Shown here: piece after piece, positions 1 through 8,353 of the stretch
Position numbering within the stretch: the first letter of the stretch is position 1
Layout: each line of letters starts with the position of its first letter
Source of the DNA: Streptomyces sp. Ru73
GTDB taxonomy: Bacteria; Actinomycetota; Actinomycetes; Streptomycetales; Streptomycetaceae
Length of the DNA stretch: 64,000 bases
Assembly (NCBI RefSeq): GCF_002920575.1
Contig: NZ_PQSQ01000001.1
Span: 175,068-239,067, forward strand
Direction: 5' to 3'
The notes under the pieces: generated by a model
Seen by the model: only the letters and a program-made list of their open reading frames with translations
The model's database searches: none
Told to the model about the DNA's origin: nothing
Translations under genes and position numbers: made by a program

Positions 1-69
1 GCGCTCGCCCCCGTCGCGGCCCTGATCGTCCTCGGTTGCATCGTGGCCACCCAGCGCGCCCGCAGCTGA
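1..69 (+). CDS. C-terminal end of a truncated protein, probably membrane-embedded
   Basis: The window opens inside a reading frame that ends with TGA at 67-69. Only 22 residues are visible. They are hydrophobic (A, L, V, I) up to a short basic tail ending in RARS, which resembles a last transmembrane helix with a cytoplasmic end, as in many transporters. The gene faces the convergent antiporter gene, with one base between the stops. The family cannot be named from this piece. Confidence 0.45.
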   Translation, partial: ALAPVAALIVLGCIVATQRARS

Positions 70-70
70 C

Positions 71-1171
71 TCAGGGGGTCACGGCCAGTTCCAGGTACGC
101 CGCGAGCAGGGCCAGGTGGAGGGCGCCCTGGAGGAGCGTGGCGCGGCCGGGGATGACCGTCAGGGTGCCGACGATCATCGTGAGGGCGAGCAGCACCATG
201 TGGGTCGGACCGAGGCCGAGGATGAGCGGGCCGTCCAGCCAGATGGAGGCCGCGGCCACCGCGGGGATGGTGAGGCCGATGCTCGCCATCGCGGAGCCGA
301 GGCCGAGGTTGAGGCTGGTCTGCACCCGGTCGCGGGTGGCCGCCCGTACCGCCGCGATGGTCTCCGGCAGCAGCACCAGCAGCGCGATCACGATGCCGAC
401 CACCGCGGCCGGCAGCCCGACCGCGGCGACGCCGGCCTCGATGGTGGGCGAGACGCCCTTGGCGAGCCCCACCACGCCGACCAGGGCCAGGGCCAGGAGT
501 CCCAGGCTGGTCAGGGCCACCCGGCGGGTGGGCGGGTCGGCGTGGTCGTCCTCGTCCACCACCTCGCCGGACGAGGTGACCGGCAGGAAGTAGTCGCGGT
601 GCCGCACGGTCTGGGTGGTCACGAAGAGCCCGTAGAGCACGATGGCGGCGAGCGCCGCGAAGCCCAGCTGGGCCGGGGCGAACTCCGGACCCGGCTTGCT
701 CGTGGTGAACGTGGGCAGGACGAGGCTCAGCCCGGCCAGCGTGGCCACCGTCCCGAACGCCGCCGAGGTGCCCTCGGCGTTGAACACGGCGACCCGCCGC
801 CGCACCGCGGCGATCAGCAGGGACAGCCCGACGATGCCGTTACAGGTGATCATCACGGCCGCGAAGACGGTGTCCCGGGCGAGCGAGGCGGCCTTGTCCC
901 CGCCGTCGGTCATCAGAGTGACGATCAGCGCCACCTCGATGATGGTCACCGCCACCGCCAGTACGAGGGACCCGAACGGCTCGCCCACCCGGTGGGCCAC
1001 CACCTCGGCGTGGTGCACCGCCGCCAGCACGGCGCCGGCCAGGAAGCAGGCCACGAGGGCCACGACCGGGCCGGGCAGCGAACGGCCCCAGGTGAGCGCG
1101 AGCAGGACGACGGCGAGGACGGGGAGGGCGGTGGTCCAGCGGCCGGCGACCGCCCGCACGGTACGCGACAT
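71..1171 (-). CDS. Calcium/proton antiporter of the ChaA (CaCA) family
   Basis: A 366-aa integral membrane protein with about ten or eleven hydrophobic segments, the usual length of ChaA proteins. The CaCA family signature appears twice: an acidic helix around residues 70-90 with the motif TIIEVALIV, and a second repeat around residues 265-300 with LLPETIAA followed by a glycine/serine-rich stretch (NLGLGSAMASIGL). In the family, paired Glu-containing helices bind the cation and exchange Ca2+ (or Na+/K+) for H+ across the plasma membrane. The start is the ATG at 1171. The gene is divergent from the acyl-CoA dehydrogenase, and nothing suggests a shared function. Confidence 0.85.
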   Translation of the reverse strand: MSRTVRAVAGRWTTALPVLAVVLLALTWGRSLPGPVVALVACFLAGAVLAAVHHAEVVAHRVGEPFGSLVLAVAVTIIEVALIVTLMTDGGDKAASLARDTVFAAVMITCNGIVGLSLLIAAVRRRVAVFNAEGTSAAFGTVATLAGLSLVLPTFTTSKPGPEFAPAQLGFAALAAIVLYGLFVTTQTVRHRDYFLPVTSSGEVVDEDDHADPPTRRVALTSLGLLALALVGVVGLAKGVSPTIEAGVAAVGLPAAVVGIVIALLVLLPETIAAVRAATRDRVQTSLNLGLGSAMASIGLTIPAVAAASIWLDGPLILGLGPTHMVLLALTMIVGTLTVIPGRATLLQGALHLALLAAYLELAVTP

Positions 1172-1240
1172 GGCTCGACCTTCTCAGAAGACCCGGCGGC
1201 CTGCGCGCGGAAGAACGCCGCGCTGCCCCTTCCGTATTAC

Positions 1241-1254
1241 TGGAACACGTTCTA
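1241..1254. promoter_or_regulatory. KstR-type operator candidate
   Basis: TGGAACACGTTCTA fits TNNAACNNGTTNNA, the motif I know for the mycobacterial sterol regulator KstR, at all eight fixed positions. It lies 47 bp upstream of the GTG of the FadE26-like gene and 70 bp upstream of the divergent antiporter start, where a repressor could block the acyl-CoA dehydrogenase promoter. No kstR gene is present in the window, so the regulator is inferred. Confidence 0.6.
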
Positions 1255-1301
1255 CCGTGCGGGCGACCCTACGGACCGCGGGACCGGGACAGGGAGGGGC
1301 C

Positions 1302-2480
1302 GTGCACCTCGCATACACGCCCGAACAGCAGCGGCTGCGCGCCGAGCTGAGGACCTACTTCGCCGAGCTGGTGCCGGACCACGCGTACGCCCGGTACGCG
1401 GCACCCGCCGAACAGAAACGCTTCTACCGGGACACGATCCGCCGGCTGGGCCGCGACGGCTGGCTCGGCGTCGGCTGGCCGCGGGAGTACGGGGGCCGCG
1501 GCCTCACGCCCGTCGAACAGTTCGTCTTCTTCGACGAGGCGGCACAGGCGGGCGTGCCGCTGCCCCTGATGGCGCTGAACACCGTCGGCCCCACGATCAT
1601 GAAGTACGGCACCGGCGAGCAGAAGGCGTACTTCCTGCCGAAGATCCTCTCCGGCGAGCTGGACTTCGCCATCGGCTACAGCGAACCGGACGCCGGCACC
1701 GACCTCGCGGCCCTGCGGACGCGCGCCGTACGAGAAGGCGACGACTACGTCGTCAACGGGCAGAAGATCTGGACCACCAACGGCGACACCGCCGACTGGG
1801 TGTGGCTCGCGGTGCGCACCGACCCCGAGGCGCCGCCCCACAAGGGCATCAGCATGCTCCTCGTCCCCACCAGCGACCCCGGCTACTCCTGCACCCTCAT
1901 CAACACCCTGGCCTCCCACGACACCACCGCCAGCTACTACGAGAACGTACGCGTCCCGGTGCGCAACCGGGTCGGCGCGGAGAACGCGGGCTGGCGGATC
2001 ATCACCAACCAGCTCAACCACGAGCGCGTCACCCTGGCCGCACACGGCACCATGGCGATCCGCGCCCTGCACGACGTCCAGCGCTGGGCCATGGAGACCA
2101 AGCTCGCCGACGGCCGGCGCGTCGTCGACCTGGGCTGGGTGCGCACCCGGCTCGCGCGTACCCACACGAGGCTGGAGGCGCTGCGGCTGCTGAACTGGCG
2201 CATGGTCGACGCCCTCCAGCGCGACACCCTCACCCCCCAGGACGCCTCGGCCGTCAAGGTGTACGGCTCCGAGGCCCGCCGGGACGCCTACGCCTGGCTG
2301 CTGGAGGTGGTCGGCGCCGCCGGACCGCTGAAGGAGGGCTCGGCGGGCGCGGTGCTCCACGGCGAGCTGGAACGCGGCTACCGGTCCGCCGTCATCTTCA
2401 CCTTCGGCGGCGGGAACAATGAGATCCAGCGGGAGATCATCTCCTGGATCGGCCTGGGGATGCCCCGCGTGCGCAGATGA
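1302..2480 (+). CDS. Acyl-CoA dehydrogenase, FadE26 (ChsE4)-like
   Basis: A 392-aa flavin-dependent acyl-CoA dehydrogenase that would introduce an alpha,beta double bond into an acyl-CoA. The protein runs through the N-terminal helical domain (LAYTPEQQRLRAELR), the beta domain with IGYSEPDAGTDLA and NGQKIWT, and the C-terminal helical domain ending FGGGNNEIQRE. From memory it is closest to mycobacterial FadE26, the ChsE4 subunit that pairs with FadE27 in sterol side-chain oxidation. No FadE27-like partner is adjacent, so it may act as a homo-oligomer or pair with a distant subunit. The GTG at 1302 is chosen because the conserved N-terminus starts there and AGGGAGGGG precedes it. It is probably cotranscribed with the MpaB-type gene 27 bp downstream. 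Confidence 0.85.
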   Translation: MHLAYTPEQQRLRAELRTYFAELVPDHAYARYAAPAEQKRFYRDTIRRLGRDGWLGVGWPREYGGRGLTPVEQFVFFDEAAQAGVPLPLMALNTVGPTIMKYGTGEQKAYFLPKILSGELDFAIGYSEPDAGTDLAALRTRAVREGDDYVVNGQKIWTTNGDTADWVWLAVRTDPEAPPHKGISMLLVPTSDPGYSCTLINTLASHDTTASYYENVRVPVRNRVGAENAGWRIITNQLNHERVTLAAHGTMAIRALHDVQRWAMETKLADGRRVVDLGWVRTRLARTHTRLEALRLLNWRMVDALQRDTLTPQDASAVKVYGSEARRDAYAWLLEVVGAAGPLKEGSAGAVLHGELERGYRSAVIFTFGGGNNEIQREIISWIGLGMPRVRR

Positions 2481-2507
2481 ATCCGTACGGGCGAAGGGGG
2501 TGCCGCG

Positions 2508-3524
2508 GTGGCGGACGAGGACTTCGGACGGGCCGGACGGCGGGCCACGAAGGGCGGCGGGGGCCGTGCCTCCAGGGCGAGCGAAGGCCGTGCCCCAGAG
2601 GCGGGCGGCGGCCGTGCCCCGAAGGCGGACCCCGGCCTCTACGGGCCGGACTCGGTGACCTGGCAGCTGCACGGCGACCCGATGATGTGGATAGCGGGCG
2701 TCCGCGCGCTCTACCTCCAGGCGCTGCACCCGCGTGCCGTGCGCGGCGTCCTGCAGAACTCCGACTTCCGGCGGGACGCCTGGGGGCGGCTGATGCGCAC
2801 CGCCGGGTTCGTCGGCACCACCACGTACGGCACCACCGAGGCCGCCGAGCGGGCCGGCGCGGCGGTACGCGGCATCCACCGCAGGCTGACCGCCACCGAC
2901 CCCGCCACGGGGGAGCGCTACCCCGTGGACGAGCCGGCGCTGCTCCTGTGGGTGCACTGCGCCGAGATCGACTCCTACCTGGAGGTCGTGCGCCGCTCCG
3001 GACACCCCGCGAGCGCTGCCCTTCGCGGGGCGGCGGGGGACGCGTACATACGGGAGAACCGCACCGCCGCCCGTCTCGTGGGTCTCGACCCCGCCGCCGT
3101 ACCGGGGGACCGCGCCCGGCTCGCCGCGTACTTCGAAGAGGTGAGGCCCGAACTGGCGGCGACCCCTGAGGCGGCGGCCGTGGACGACTTCCTTCGGAGG
3201 CCGCCCGCCCCGCTGCCGCTGCTCCCCGTACGGGACCTGCTGTGGCGGCGGGTGGCCTCGCTGGCGTACGCGGCGCTCCCGCCGTATGCGCACGCGTTGT
3301 ACGGCAGGCCGGCACCGCCTCCGGACACCGTGGACCGGCGGCTGCGCGCGGCGGGGCGGGTACTGCGGTCCGTCCCCGCGACCGTGCGCTGGCAACTGCC
3401 CCCGAAACACATCCTGCGCGCGGTGGCCAGACTCGGACCCGGCACCCGCCCGTCGGCCTACAAGCTGTGCCGCCCGGCCGCCATACTGAGGGCTCACGGT
3501 GCTCAGGGGGAGCCACAGGACTGA
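2508..3524 (+). CDS. MpaB-type oxygenase family protein (DUF2236)
   Basis: A 338-aa protein of the DUF2236 family, which includes the mycophenolic-acid oxygenase MpaB and the rubber oxygenase Lcp. Members bind a b-type haem and cleave or oxidise hydrophobic substrates. The family pattern is visible from residue 45: GLYGPDSVTWQLHGDP, then ALYLQALHP with a likely haem-ligand histidine, DAWGRLMRTAGFV, and LLLWVHCAEIDSY. The first 42 residues are a Gly/Arg/Ala-rich tail carrying three 8-residue repeats and are probably unstructured. The start is the GTG at 2508, 27 bp after the acyl-CoA dehydrogenase. Its placement suggests oxidation of a lipid or terpenoid substrate, but that is inference. Rubber cleavage is not supported. 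Confidence 0.75.
   Translation: MADEDFGRAGRRATKGGGGRASRASEGRAPEAGGGRAPKADPGLYGPDSVTWQLHGDPMMWIAGVRALYLQALHPRAVRGVLQNSDFRRDAWGRLMRTAGFVGTTTYGTTEAAERAGAAVRGIHRRLTATDPATGERYPVDEPALLLWVHCAEIDSYLEVVRRSGHPASAALRGAAGDAYIRENRTAARLVGLDPAAVPGDRARLAAYFEEVRPELAATPEAAAVDDFLRRPPAPLPLLPVRDLLWRRVASLAYAALPPYAHALYGRPAPPPDTVDRRLRAAGRVLRSVPATVRWQLPPKHILRAVARLGPGTRPSAYKLCRPAAILRAHGAQGEPQD
2562..2633 (+). repeat. 24-bp tandem repeat, three copies, in the N-terminus of the MpaB-like protein
   Basis: Copies begin at 2562, 2586 and 2610, each starting GGCCGTGCC. In frame they encode the related octapeptides GRASRASE, GRAPEAGG and GRAPKADP. The array lies in the tail ahead of the conserved domain, so copy-number changes would stay in frame. 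Confidence 0.7.
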
Positions 3525-3551
3525 TTACGCGGACGGGGGCGGCGGCAGGCG

Positions 3552-5738
3552 ATGGGGGAGAGCAGGCTGATCCACGGCCGTTACCGGCTGATCGAGCGGA
3601 TCGGGCGCGGGGGGATGGGCGAGGTCTGGCGGGCCCGGGACGAGTCGCTGGGCCGCCGGGTCGCGGTCAAGTGCCTCAAGCCACTGGGGCAGCAGCAGGA
3701 CCCGTCGTTCATGCGGGTGCTGCGCGAGCGGTTCCGCCGTGAGGCGCGGGTGGCCGCCGGCCTGCAGCACCGCGGCATCACCGTCGTGCACGACTTCGGC
3801 GAGGACGACGGCATCCTGTACATCGTCATGGAGCTGCTGGACGGGCGCAATCTCAGCCAGCTTCTGGAGGACAACCGCCGGGACCCGCTGCCCGTACCGG
3901 ACTTCGTGGACATCGCCGACCAGGTGTCGGCGGCGCTCGCGTACACGCACGAGCAGGCGGTCGTGCACCGGGACCTGAAGCCCGCCAACATCGTCCGGAT
4001 AGCGGACGGCACGGTGAAGATCTGCGACTTCGGCATCGCCCGGCTCGGCCACGACATCGGCTTCACCGCCCGCCTCACCGGCACCGGCATCGCCATGGGC
4101 ACCCCGCACTACATGTCGCCCGAACAGATCGCGGGCGGCACCATCGACCACCGCAGCGACCTGTACTCCCTGGGCTGCGTGCTCTACGAACTGGCCACAG
4201 GGGTACCGCCGTTCGAGTTCGACGACGCCTGGGCGGTGCTCGTCGGCCACCGGGACACCGAGCCCGAACCGCTCCGCAAGCGCCGCCCCGACCTGCCCGA
4301 ACCCTACGAGCGCATCGTCCTGGACCTGCTCGCCAAGGACCCCGACGACCGTCCGCGCGACGCCGCCGAGCTGGGCAAGCGCATCGCCACGGCGCGCGCC
4401 CCGCAGCACACCGGCCCGGGGCTGCCCGCCTGGACGGCCGGCATGCGGATCGGCGCCGGGGCCCGGCCGGTCCGCGCGCCGCGCACGCCGCCCCGCGGTG
4501 CCGTCGGCGAGCTGACCGGCTCCTGGACGGCCGGCTTCGAGCCCCCGGGCGCCGACGGCGTCCCGTCGGCCCAGGAGCGCCCCGCGCCCTCGCCCGCCAC
4601 GCTCACGGCCCTCGCCGGGCGGCACAAGGCCGGGCTGAGCCTGGGCCGGCTCGGGCGCTGGGAGGAGGCGGGCGAGGTGCACCGCGCGGTCGCCGCCGAA
4701 CGGGAGCACCTGCTCGGGCCCGACCACGCCGACACCCTCGCCAGCCGCTTCGAGGTGGCCTTCACCCTGGCGCGCTCGGGCCGGTTCGCCGACGCGCTGC
4801 GCGAGTACGAGGCGGTGGCGGCGGGCCGCGAGCGGACGCTCGGCCCCGAGCACGCCGACACGCTCGCGGCGCGCCAGGAGACCGCCTACGTACTCGGCCG
4901 CCTCGGGCGCCACTTCGAGGCGCACCAGATCTACACCTCGGTGGCCGCGGCCCGGGACCGCACGATGGGCGCCGACCACCCCGACACCCTGCGCTGCCGC
5001 CACAACCTCGCCAACAACCTCGGCCGGCTGGGCCGTCTGGAGGACTCCTACAAGGTGGCGTGCGAGGTCGCCGCCGCGCGCGCCCGGGTGCTCGGCGACC
5101 GCCACCCCGACACGCTCGTCACGCGCCACGAGGTCGCGTACGCCCTCGGCCGGCTGGGCCGCTGGCCCGAAGCGCTGCGCACCTACCGGGAGGTGGCCGC
5201 GGCGCGCTCTCAGGCGCTCGGCCCGCGGCACCCCGATACGCTCGCCGCGACGTACGAGGTCGGCATAAGCCTCGGCCGGCTGGGCCGGAGCGCGGAGGCC
5301 CTGCAGCTCTACCGGGAGCTGGTCGCGGCCCGTACGGAGGGGCAGGGCCCGGAGGACCCCGAGACGCTGCGCGCGCGGCACGGTCTCGGCGTCAACCTCG
5401 GGCGGCTCGGGCGCTGGGAGGAGGCGCTGGCCGAGGCGCGGGAGGTGTGCGCGCTGCGCGAGAAGGTGCTCGGCCCCGACCACCCGGACACCCTCGTCAG
5501 CCGCCGCGAGGTCGCCGTGGCGCTGGGCTGGCTGAAGCGCTGGAGCGAGGCGCTGTCGGTCTACCGGCAGGTCGCCGAGGCCCGGGAGCGGGTGCTCGGG
5601 CCCGACCACCCCGACGCGCTGGCCAGCCGCACGGACGAGGCGCACTGCCTGGAACAGGTGGGCCGTGCGGAGGAGGCGGTCGGCCTGTACCGCCGGGTGG
5701 CCGCGCTGCGCCAGCGCCGGGAGCCGCACGCGCAGTGA
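3552..5738 (+). CDS. Serine/threonine protein kinase with C-terminal TPR array
   Basis: A 728-aa cytoplasmic Hanks-type kinase. The kinase domain spans about residues 8-280: glycine-rich loop GRGGMGEV at 18-25, VAVK with Lys40, HRDLKPAN with catalytic Asp141, DFG at 159-161 and SPEQ near 189-192. After a Pro/Ala-rich linker (about 285-350) comes an array of roughly eight or nine 42-residue tetratricopeptide repeats, each ending in a LGPDHPDTL-like signature, as in kinesin-light-chain-type TPRs. No transmembrane helix or extracellular sensor is present, unlike most PknB-type kinases, so the TPRs probably recruit partners or substrates. The start is the ATG at 3552. The gene follows the MpaB-like gene by 27 bp and may be cotranscribed with it. 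Confidence 0.88.
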   Translation: MGESRLIHGRYRLIERIGRGGMGEVWRARDESLGRRVAVKCLKPLGQQQDPSFMRVLRERFRREARVAAGLQHRGITVVHDFGEDDGILYIVMELLDGRNLSQLLEDNRRDPLPVPDFVDIADQVSAALAYTHEQAVVHRDLKPANIVRIADGTVKICDFGIARLGHDIGFTARLTGTGIAMGTPHYMSPEQIAGGTIDHRSDLYSLGCVLYELATGVPPFEFDDAWAVLVGHRDTEPEPLRKRRPDLPEPYERIVLDLLAKDPDDRPRDAAELGKRIATARAPQHTGPGLPAWTAGMRIGAGARPVRAPRTPPRGAVGELTGSWTAGFEPPGADGVPSAQERPAPSPATLTALAGRHKAGLSLGRLGRWEEAGEVHRAVAAEREHLLGPDHADTLASRFEVAFTLARSGRFADALREYEAVAAGRERTLGPEHADTLAARQETAYVLGRLGRHFEAHQIYTSVAAARDRTMGADHPDTLRCRHNLANNLGRLGRLEDSYKVACEVAAARARVLGDRHPDTLVTRHEVAYALGRLGRWPEALRTYREVAAARSQALGPRHPDTLAATYEVGISLGRLGRSAEALQLYRELVAARTEGQGPEDPETLRARHGLGVNLGRLGRWEEALAEAREVCALREKVLGPDHPDTLVSRREVAVALGWLKRWSEALSVYRQVAEARERVLGPDHPDALASRTDEAHCLEQVGRAEEAVGLYRRVAALRQRREPHAQ

Positions 5739-5855
5739 GGCGCGCGAGACCGCCGAGTCTCCGGAAGTTTTCGAACGGGATCGTTGCTGAGTGTTTGCCG
5801 ACCGGAGGGAGGCCGACCTCTGGCCGGTAGTGATCGCACCGTGCTACCAAGAGGC

Positions 5856-7409
5856 ATGCCGGAACGGACGTCCTACGACGTGATCATTGTCGGCGGCGGG
5901 CACAACGGCCTCGTCGCCGCCGCCTACCTCGCCCGCGCCGGGCGCACCGTGCTCGTACTGGAGCGGCTCGGCCACACCGGTGGCGCAGCCGTCTCCACGA
6001 GGGCCTTCGCCGGGATCGACGCCCGGCTCTCCCGCTACTCCTACCTCGTCAGCCTGCTGCCCCCGAAGATCGTCCAGGACCTCGGCCTCCGCTTCGCCGT
6101 CCGGAAGCGCACCGTCTCCTCCTACACGCCCGCCGACCGTGCGGGCCGCCCCACCGGGCTCCTCGTGGGCGGCGGTCCCGCGCGTACCCGTGCCGCGTTC
6201 GAGGCACTGACCGGCACGGACCGCGAGTACGAGGCGTGGGAACGCTTCTACGGGATGACGTCACGGGTCGCCGAGCGCGTCTTCCCCACGCTCACCGAAC
6301 CGCTGCCCTCCCGTGCGGAGCTGCGCGCCCGCATCGACGACGAGGACGCCTGGCAGGCCCTCTTCGAGCGGCCGATCGGCGAGACCATCGAGAAGACCTT
6401 CGCCGACGACCTCGTGCGCGGCGTGGTGCTCACCGACGGCCTGATCGGGACCTTCGCCTCCGCGCACGACGAGACGCTGCGGCAGAACCGCTGCTTCCTG
6501 TACCACGTCATCGGCGGCGGCACCGGCGACTGGGACGTCCCCCTGGGCGGCATGGGCGCGCTCACCGACGCGCTGGCCCGCGCCGCCCGGCAGGCCGGCG
6601 CCGAGATCGCCACGGGGCACGAGGTGACGGGGCTGGCCACGGACGGGACGACGGCCGAAGTCACGTGTGCGCAGGGCACGTTCGCCGCCCGTCACGTCCT
6701 GGTGAACGCCTCCCCGGAGGCGCTGGCCGGGCTCCTCGGCCAACCGCGGCCGGAGCCGGCCGAAGGCGCCCAGCTGAAGGTCAACATGCTGCTGACGCGG
6801 CTGCCGCGCCTCCGGGACACGAGCGTCGACCCCCGGGAGGCGTTCTCGGGCACCTTCCACGTCGCCGAGGGGTACGAGCAGCTGGAGACGGCCTACCAGC
6901 AGGCGGCGGCCGGTGAGCTGCCCGCAGCGCCGCCCAGCGAGATCTACTGCCACTCGCTCACCGACCCGTCCATCCTCGCCCCCGGCCTCGTGCGCCAGGG
7001 CTACCAGACCCTCACCCTCTTCGGGCTGCACACCCCCGCGCGCCTCTTCGCGGGCGACAACGACGCCCAGCGGGAACGCCTCCTGCGGGCCACCGTCGAA
7101 CAGCTCGACGCGCACCTCGCCGAGCCGCTGGCCGACTGCCTGGCGCACGACGCCGACGGGCGCCCCTGCATCGAGGCGAAGACCCCGCTGGACCTGGAAC
7201 GCGACCTCCGGCTGCCGGGCGGCAACATCTTCCACGGCGACCTGTCGTTCCCGTACGCCGACGGCCGGGAGGACGACACCCCCGCCGCCCGCTGGGGTGT
7301 CGCCACCGGCCATGCCAACGTCCTGCTGTGCGGTGCCGGCGCTCCCCGGGGCGGCGGCGTCAGCGGAATCCCAGGACACAACGCCGCCATGGCGCTCCTG
7401 GCGGACTGA
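5856..7409 (+). CDS. FAD-dependent NAD(P)-binding oxidoreductase, CrtI/PYROXD2-like
   Basis: A 517-aa flavoprotein of the phytoene desaturase / carotenoid isomerase superfamily. The N-terminal dinucleotide-binding fold is clear at residues 9-40 (IIVGGGHNGLVAAAYLARAG), followed by the acidic ribose-binding end VLVLERL. The C-terminus carries the second FAD-contact block (LLCGAGAPRGGGVSGIPGHNAA). No carotenoid genes are nearby, so a role in carotenoid synthesis is unlikely; these stand-alone actinobacterial members have no agreed substrate. The ATG at 5856 is chosen over upstream codons because AAGAGG precedes it and the conserved fold begins there. A 117-bp gap separates it from the kinase. 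Confidence 0.75.
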   Translation: MPERTSYDVIIVGGGHNGLVAAAYLARAGRTVLVLERLGHTGGAAVSTRAFAGIDARLSRYSYLVSLLPPKIVQDLGLRFAVRKRTVSSYTPADRAGRPTGLLVGGGPARTRAAFEALTGTDREYEAWERFYGMTSRVAERVFPTLTEPLPSRAELRARIDDEDAWQALFERPIGETIEKTFADDLVRGVVLTDGLIGTFASAHDETLRQNRCFLYHVIGGGTGDWDVPLGGMGALTDALARAARQAGAEIATGHEVTGLATDGTTAEVTCAQGTFAARHVLVNASPEALAGLLGQPRPEPAEGAQLKVNMLLTRLPRLRDTSVDPREAFSGTFHVAEGYEQLETAYQQAAAGELPAAPPSEIYCHSLTDPSILAPGLVRQGYQTLTLFGLHTPARLFAGDNDAQRERLLRATVEQLDAHLAEPLADCLAHDADGRPCIEAKTPLDLERDLRLPGGNIFHGDLSFPYADGREDDTPAARWGVATGHANVLLCGAGAPRGGGVSGIPGHNAAMALLAD

Positions 7410-7414
7410 ACACC

Positions 7415-7441
7415 CCGCCCCGGCCTTCCGGGTCGGGGCGG
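7415..7441. terminator. Hairpin between convergent genes
   Basis: CCGCCCCG (7415-7422) pairs with CGGGGCGG (7434-7441) around an 11-base loop, 5 bp after the oxidoreductase stop. There is no T-run, as is common for actinobacterial terminators. Confidence 0.55.
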
Positions 7442-7524
7442 CGCCCGCCCGCCGCTCCACGGCCGATCAGGGGCCGCGGACACCACGACGAGGCGGCAGC
7501 CGGGCGCGGCAGGACCAGCCGCGC

Positions 7525-8256
7525 CTACGCCCCCGGCGGCAGGACCAGCCGCAGCACCGCGTCCAGCCCCCGCACCGAACCCGGCGCTGCACCGGCGGGC
7601 AGTACGTACGACCGCAGGCCGCTGCCCGCCGCGCCGCCGTCCTTGGCCGGGTGGTCGCCGACCATCAGCGTCTCGGCGGGCGCCACGGCCAACTGCCGGC
7701 AGGCGTACCCGAAGAGCGCCGGATCGGGCTTCTCCGTGCCGTGCTCGAAGGAGTGCACCCACACGGAGAAGTACCGGTCGAGCCCGTGCCGGGCGAAGGT
7801 CGGCCGCAGGTCCCAGCCCACGTCGCTGACCACGCCGAGCGCGACGCCCCGTCGGGTGAGTTCGTCCAGCGTCGCCGCCGCGTCCGCGTACGGGCGCCAG
7901 TGGTCCGGCGAGCGCAGCTGCTCGTACAGCGCGTCGGCGACCGGTGCCAGGGCCGGCACGGACGCGTACCAGGTGGTGAAGGCGTGCCGGTGGGCGGTGG
8001 CCGAGACGTCCCGGCCGCGCTGGGCCGCGACGACGGCGGGCTGCGCCAGTCCGGCCTCCAGCCCCGCCAGCATTGCGTCCATCGCCGCCTCGCCCACGGG
8101 GGAGTCCAGGGCCGCGCGGATGCGGTCGGCGTACGAGGCGATCTGGAACAGCGTGCCCGAGAAGTCGAAGAGCACGGCACGTACGGGAGGCGGGTGCGGC
8201 GCACCCTCGGGTGCGCGCAGCGGGCCTTCGGGGCCGCAGACGGGAAGAGAAGCCAT
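7525..8256 (-). CDS. HAD-superfamily hydrolase
   Basis: A 243-aa haloacid-dehalogenase-like hydrolase. Motif I is VLFDFSGTLF with the nucleophile at Asp31, motif II lies around VVSDVGW, and motifs III/IV appear as EKPDPALF and MVGDHPAKDGGAA. The second aspartate of the usual DxD phosphatase motif is Ser33 (DFSGT). The residue often acts as general acid/base, so the reaction may not be ordinary phosphate hydrolysis. The ATG at 8256 is supported by a GGA-rich upstream stretch; longer frames extend into the divergent promoter. It is divergent from the nitronate monooxygenase-like gene, sharing a 97-bp intergenic region with a palindromic operator candidate. Confidence 0.8.
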   Translation of the reverse strand: MASLPVCGPEGPLRAPEGAPHPPPVRAVLFDFSGTLFQIASYADRIRAALDSPVGEAAMDAMLAGLEAGLAQPAVVAAQRGRDVSATAHRHAFTTWYASVPALAPVADALYEQLRSPDHWRPYADAAATLDELTRRGVALGVVSDVGWDLRPTFARHGLDRYFSVWVHSFEHGTEKPDPALFGYACRQLAVAPAETLMVGDHPAKDGGAAGSGLRSYVLPAGAAPGSVRGLDAVLRLVLPPGA

Positions 8257-8293
8257 GCCAGGATCTTCCGCCGGACCGGCGGGCGCCGCCGGG

Positions 8294-8310
8294 ATCTGAC
8301 GTTGTGTCAG
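8294..8310. promoter_or_regulatory. Palindromic operator candidate, copy 1 (CTGAC-N5-GTCAG)
   Basis: ATCTGAC-GTTGT-GTCAG lies in the divergent promoter between the HAD hydrolase and the NMO-fadD operon and is followed by GAAAACTCTT. The same palindrome and flank (ATCTGAC-TGAGT-GTCAG, then AAAACCCTT) occur at 19876-19892 between fadD19 and echA19. The symmetry and size suit a dimeric regulator such as a TetR-family protein; none is encoded nearby. Confidence 0.6.
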
Positions 8311-8353
8311 GAAAACTCTTCCCTCGTGCGGTGTGCTGCGGCATCCTGCGCGC

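Noticed and set aside
2508..3524. Latex-clearing rubber oxygenase.
   Set aside because: DUF2236 is shared with Lcp, but no Tat signal peptide is present and the context is acyl-CoA metabolism, so an intracellular MpaB-type oxygenase is the safer call.
5856..7409. Carotenoid (phytoene) desaturase.
   Set aside because: CrtI-like fold only; no crtB, crtE or other carotenoid gene in the window.
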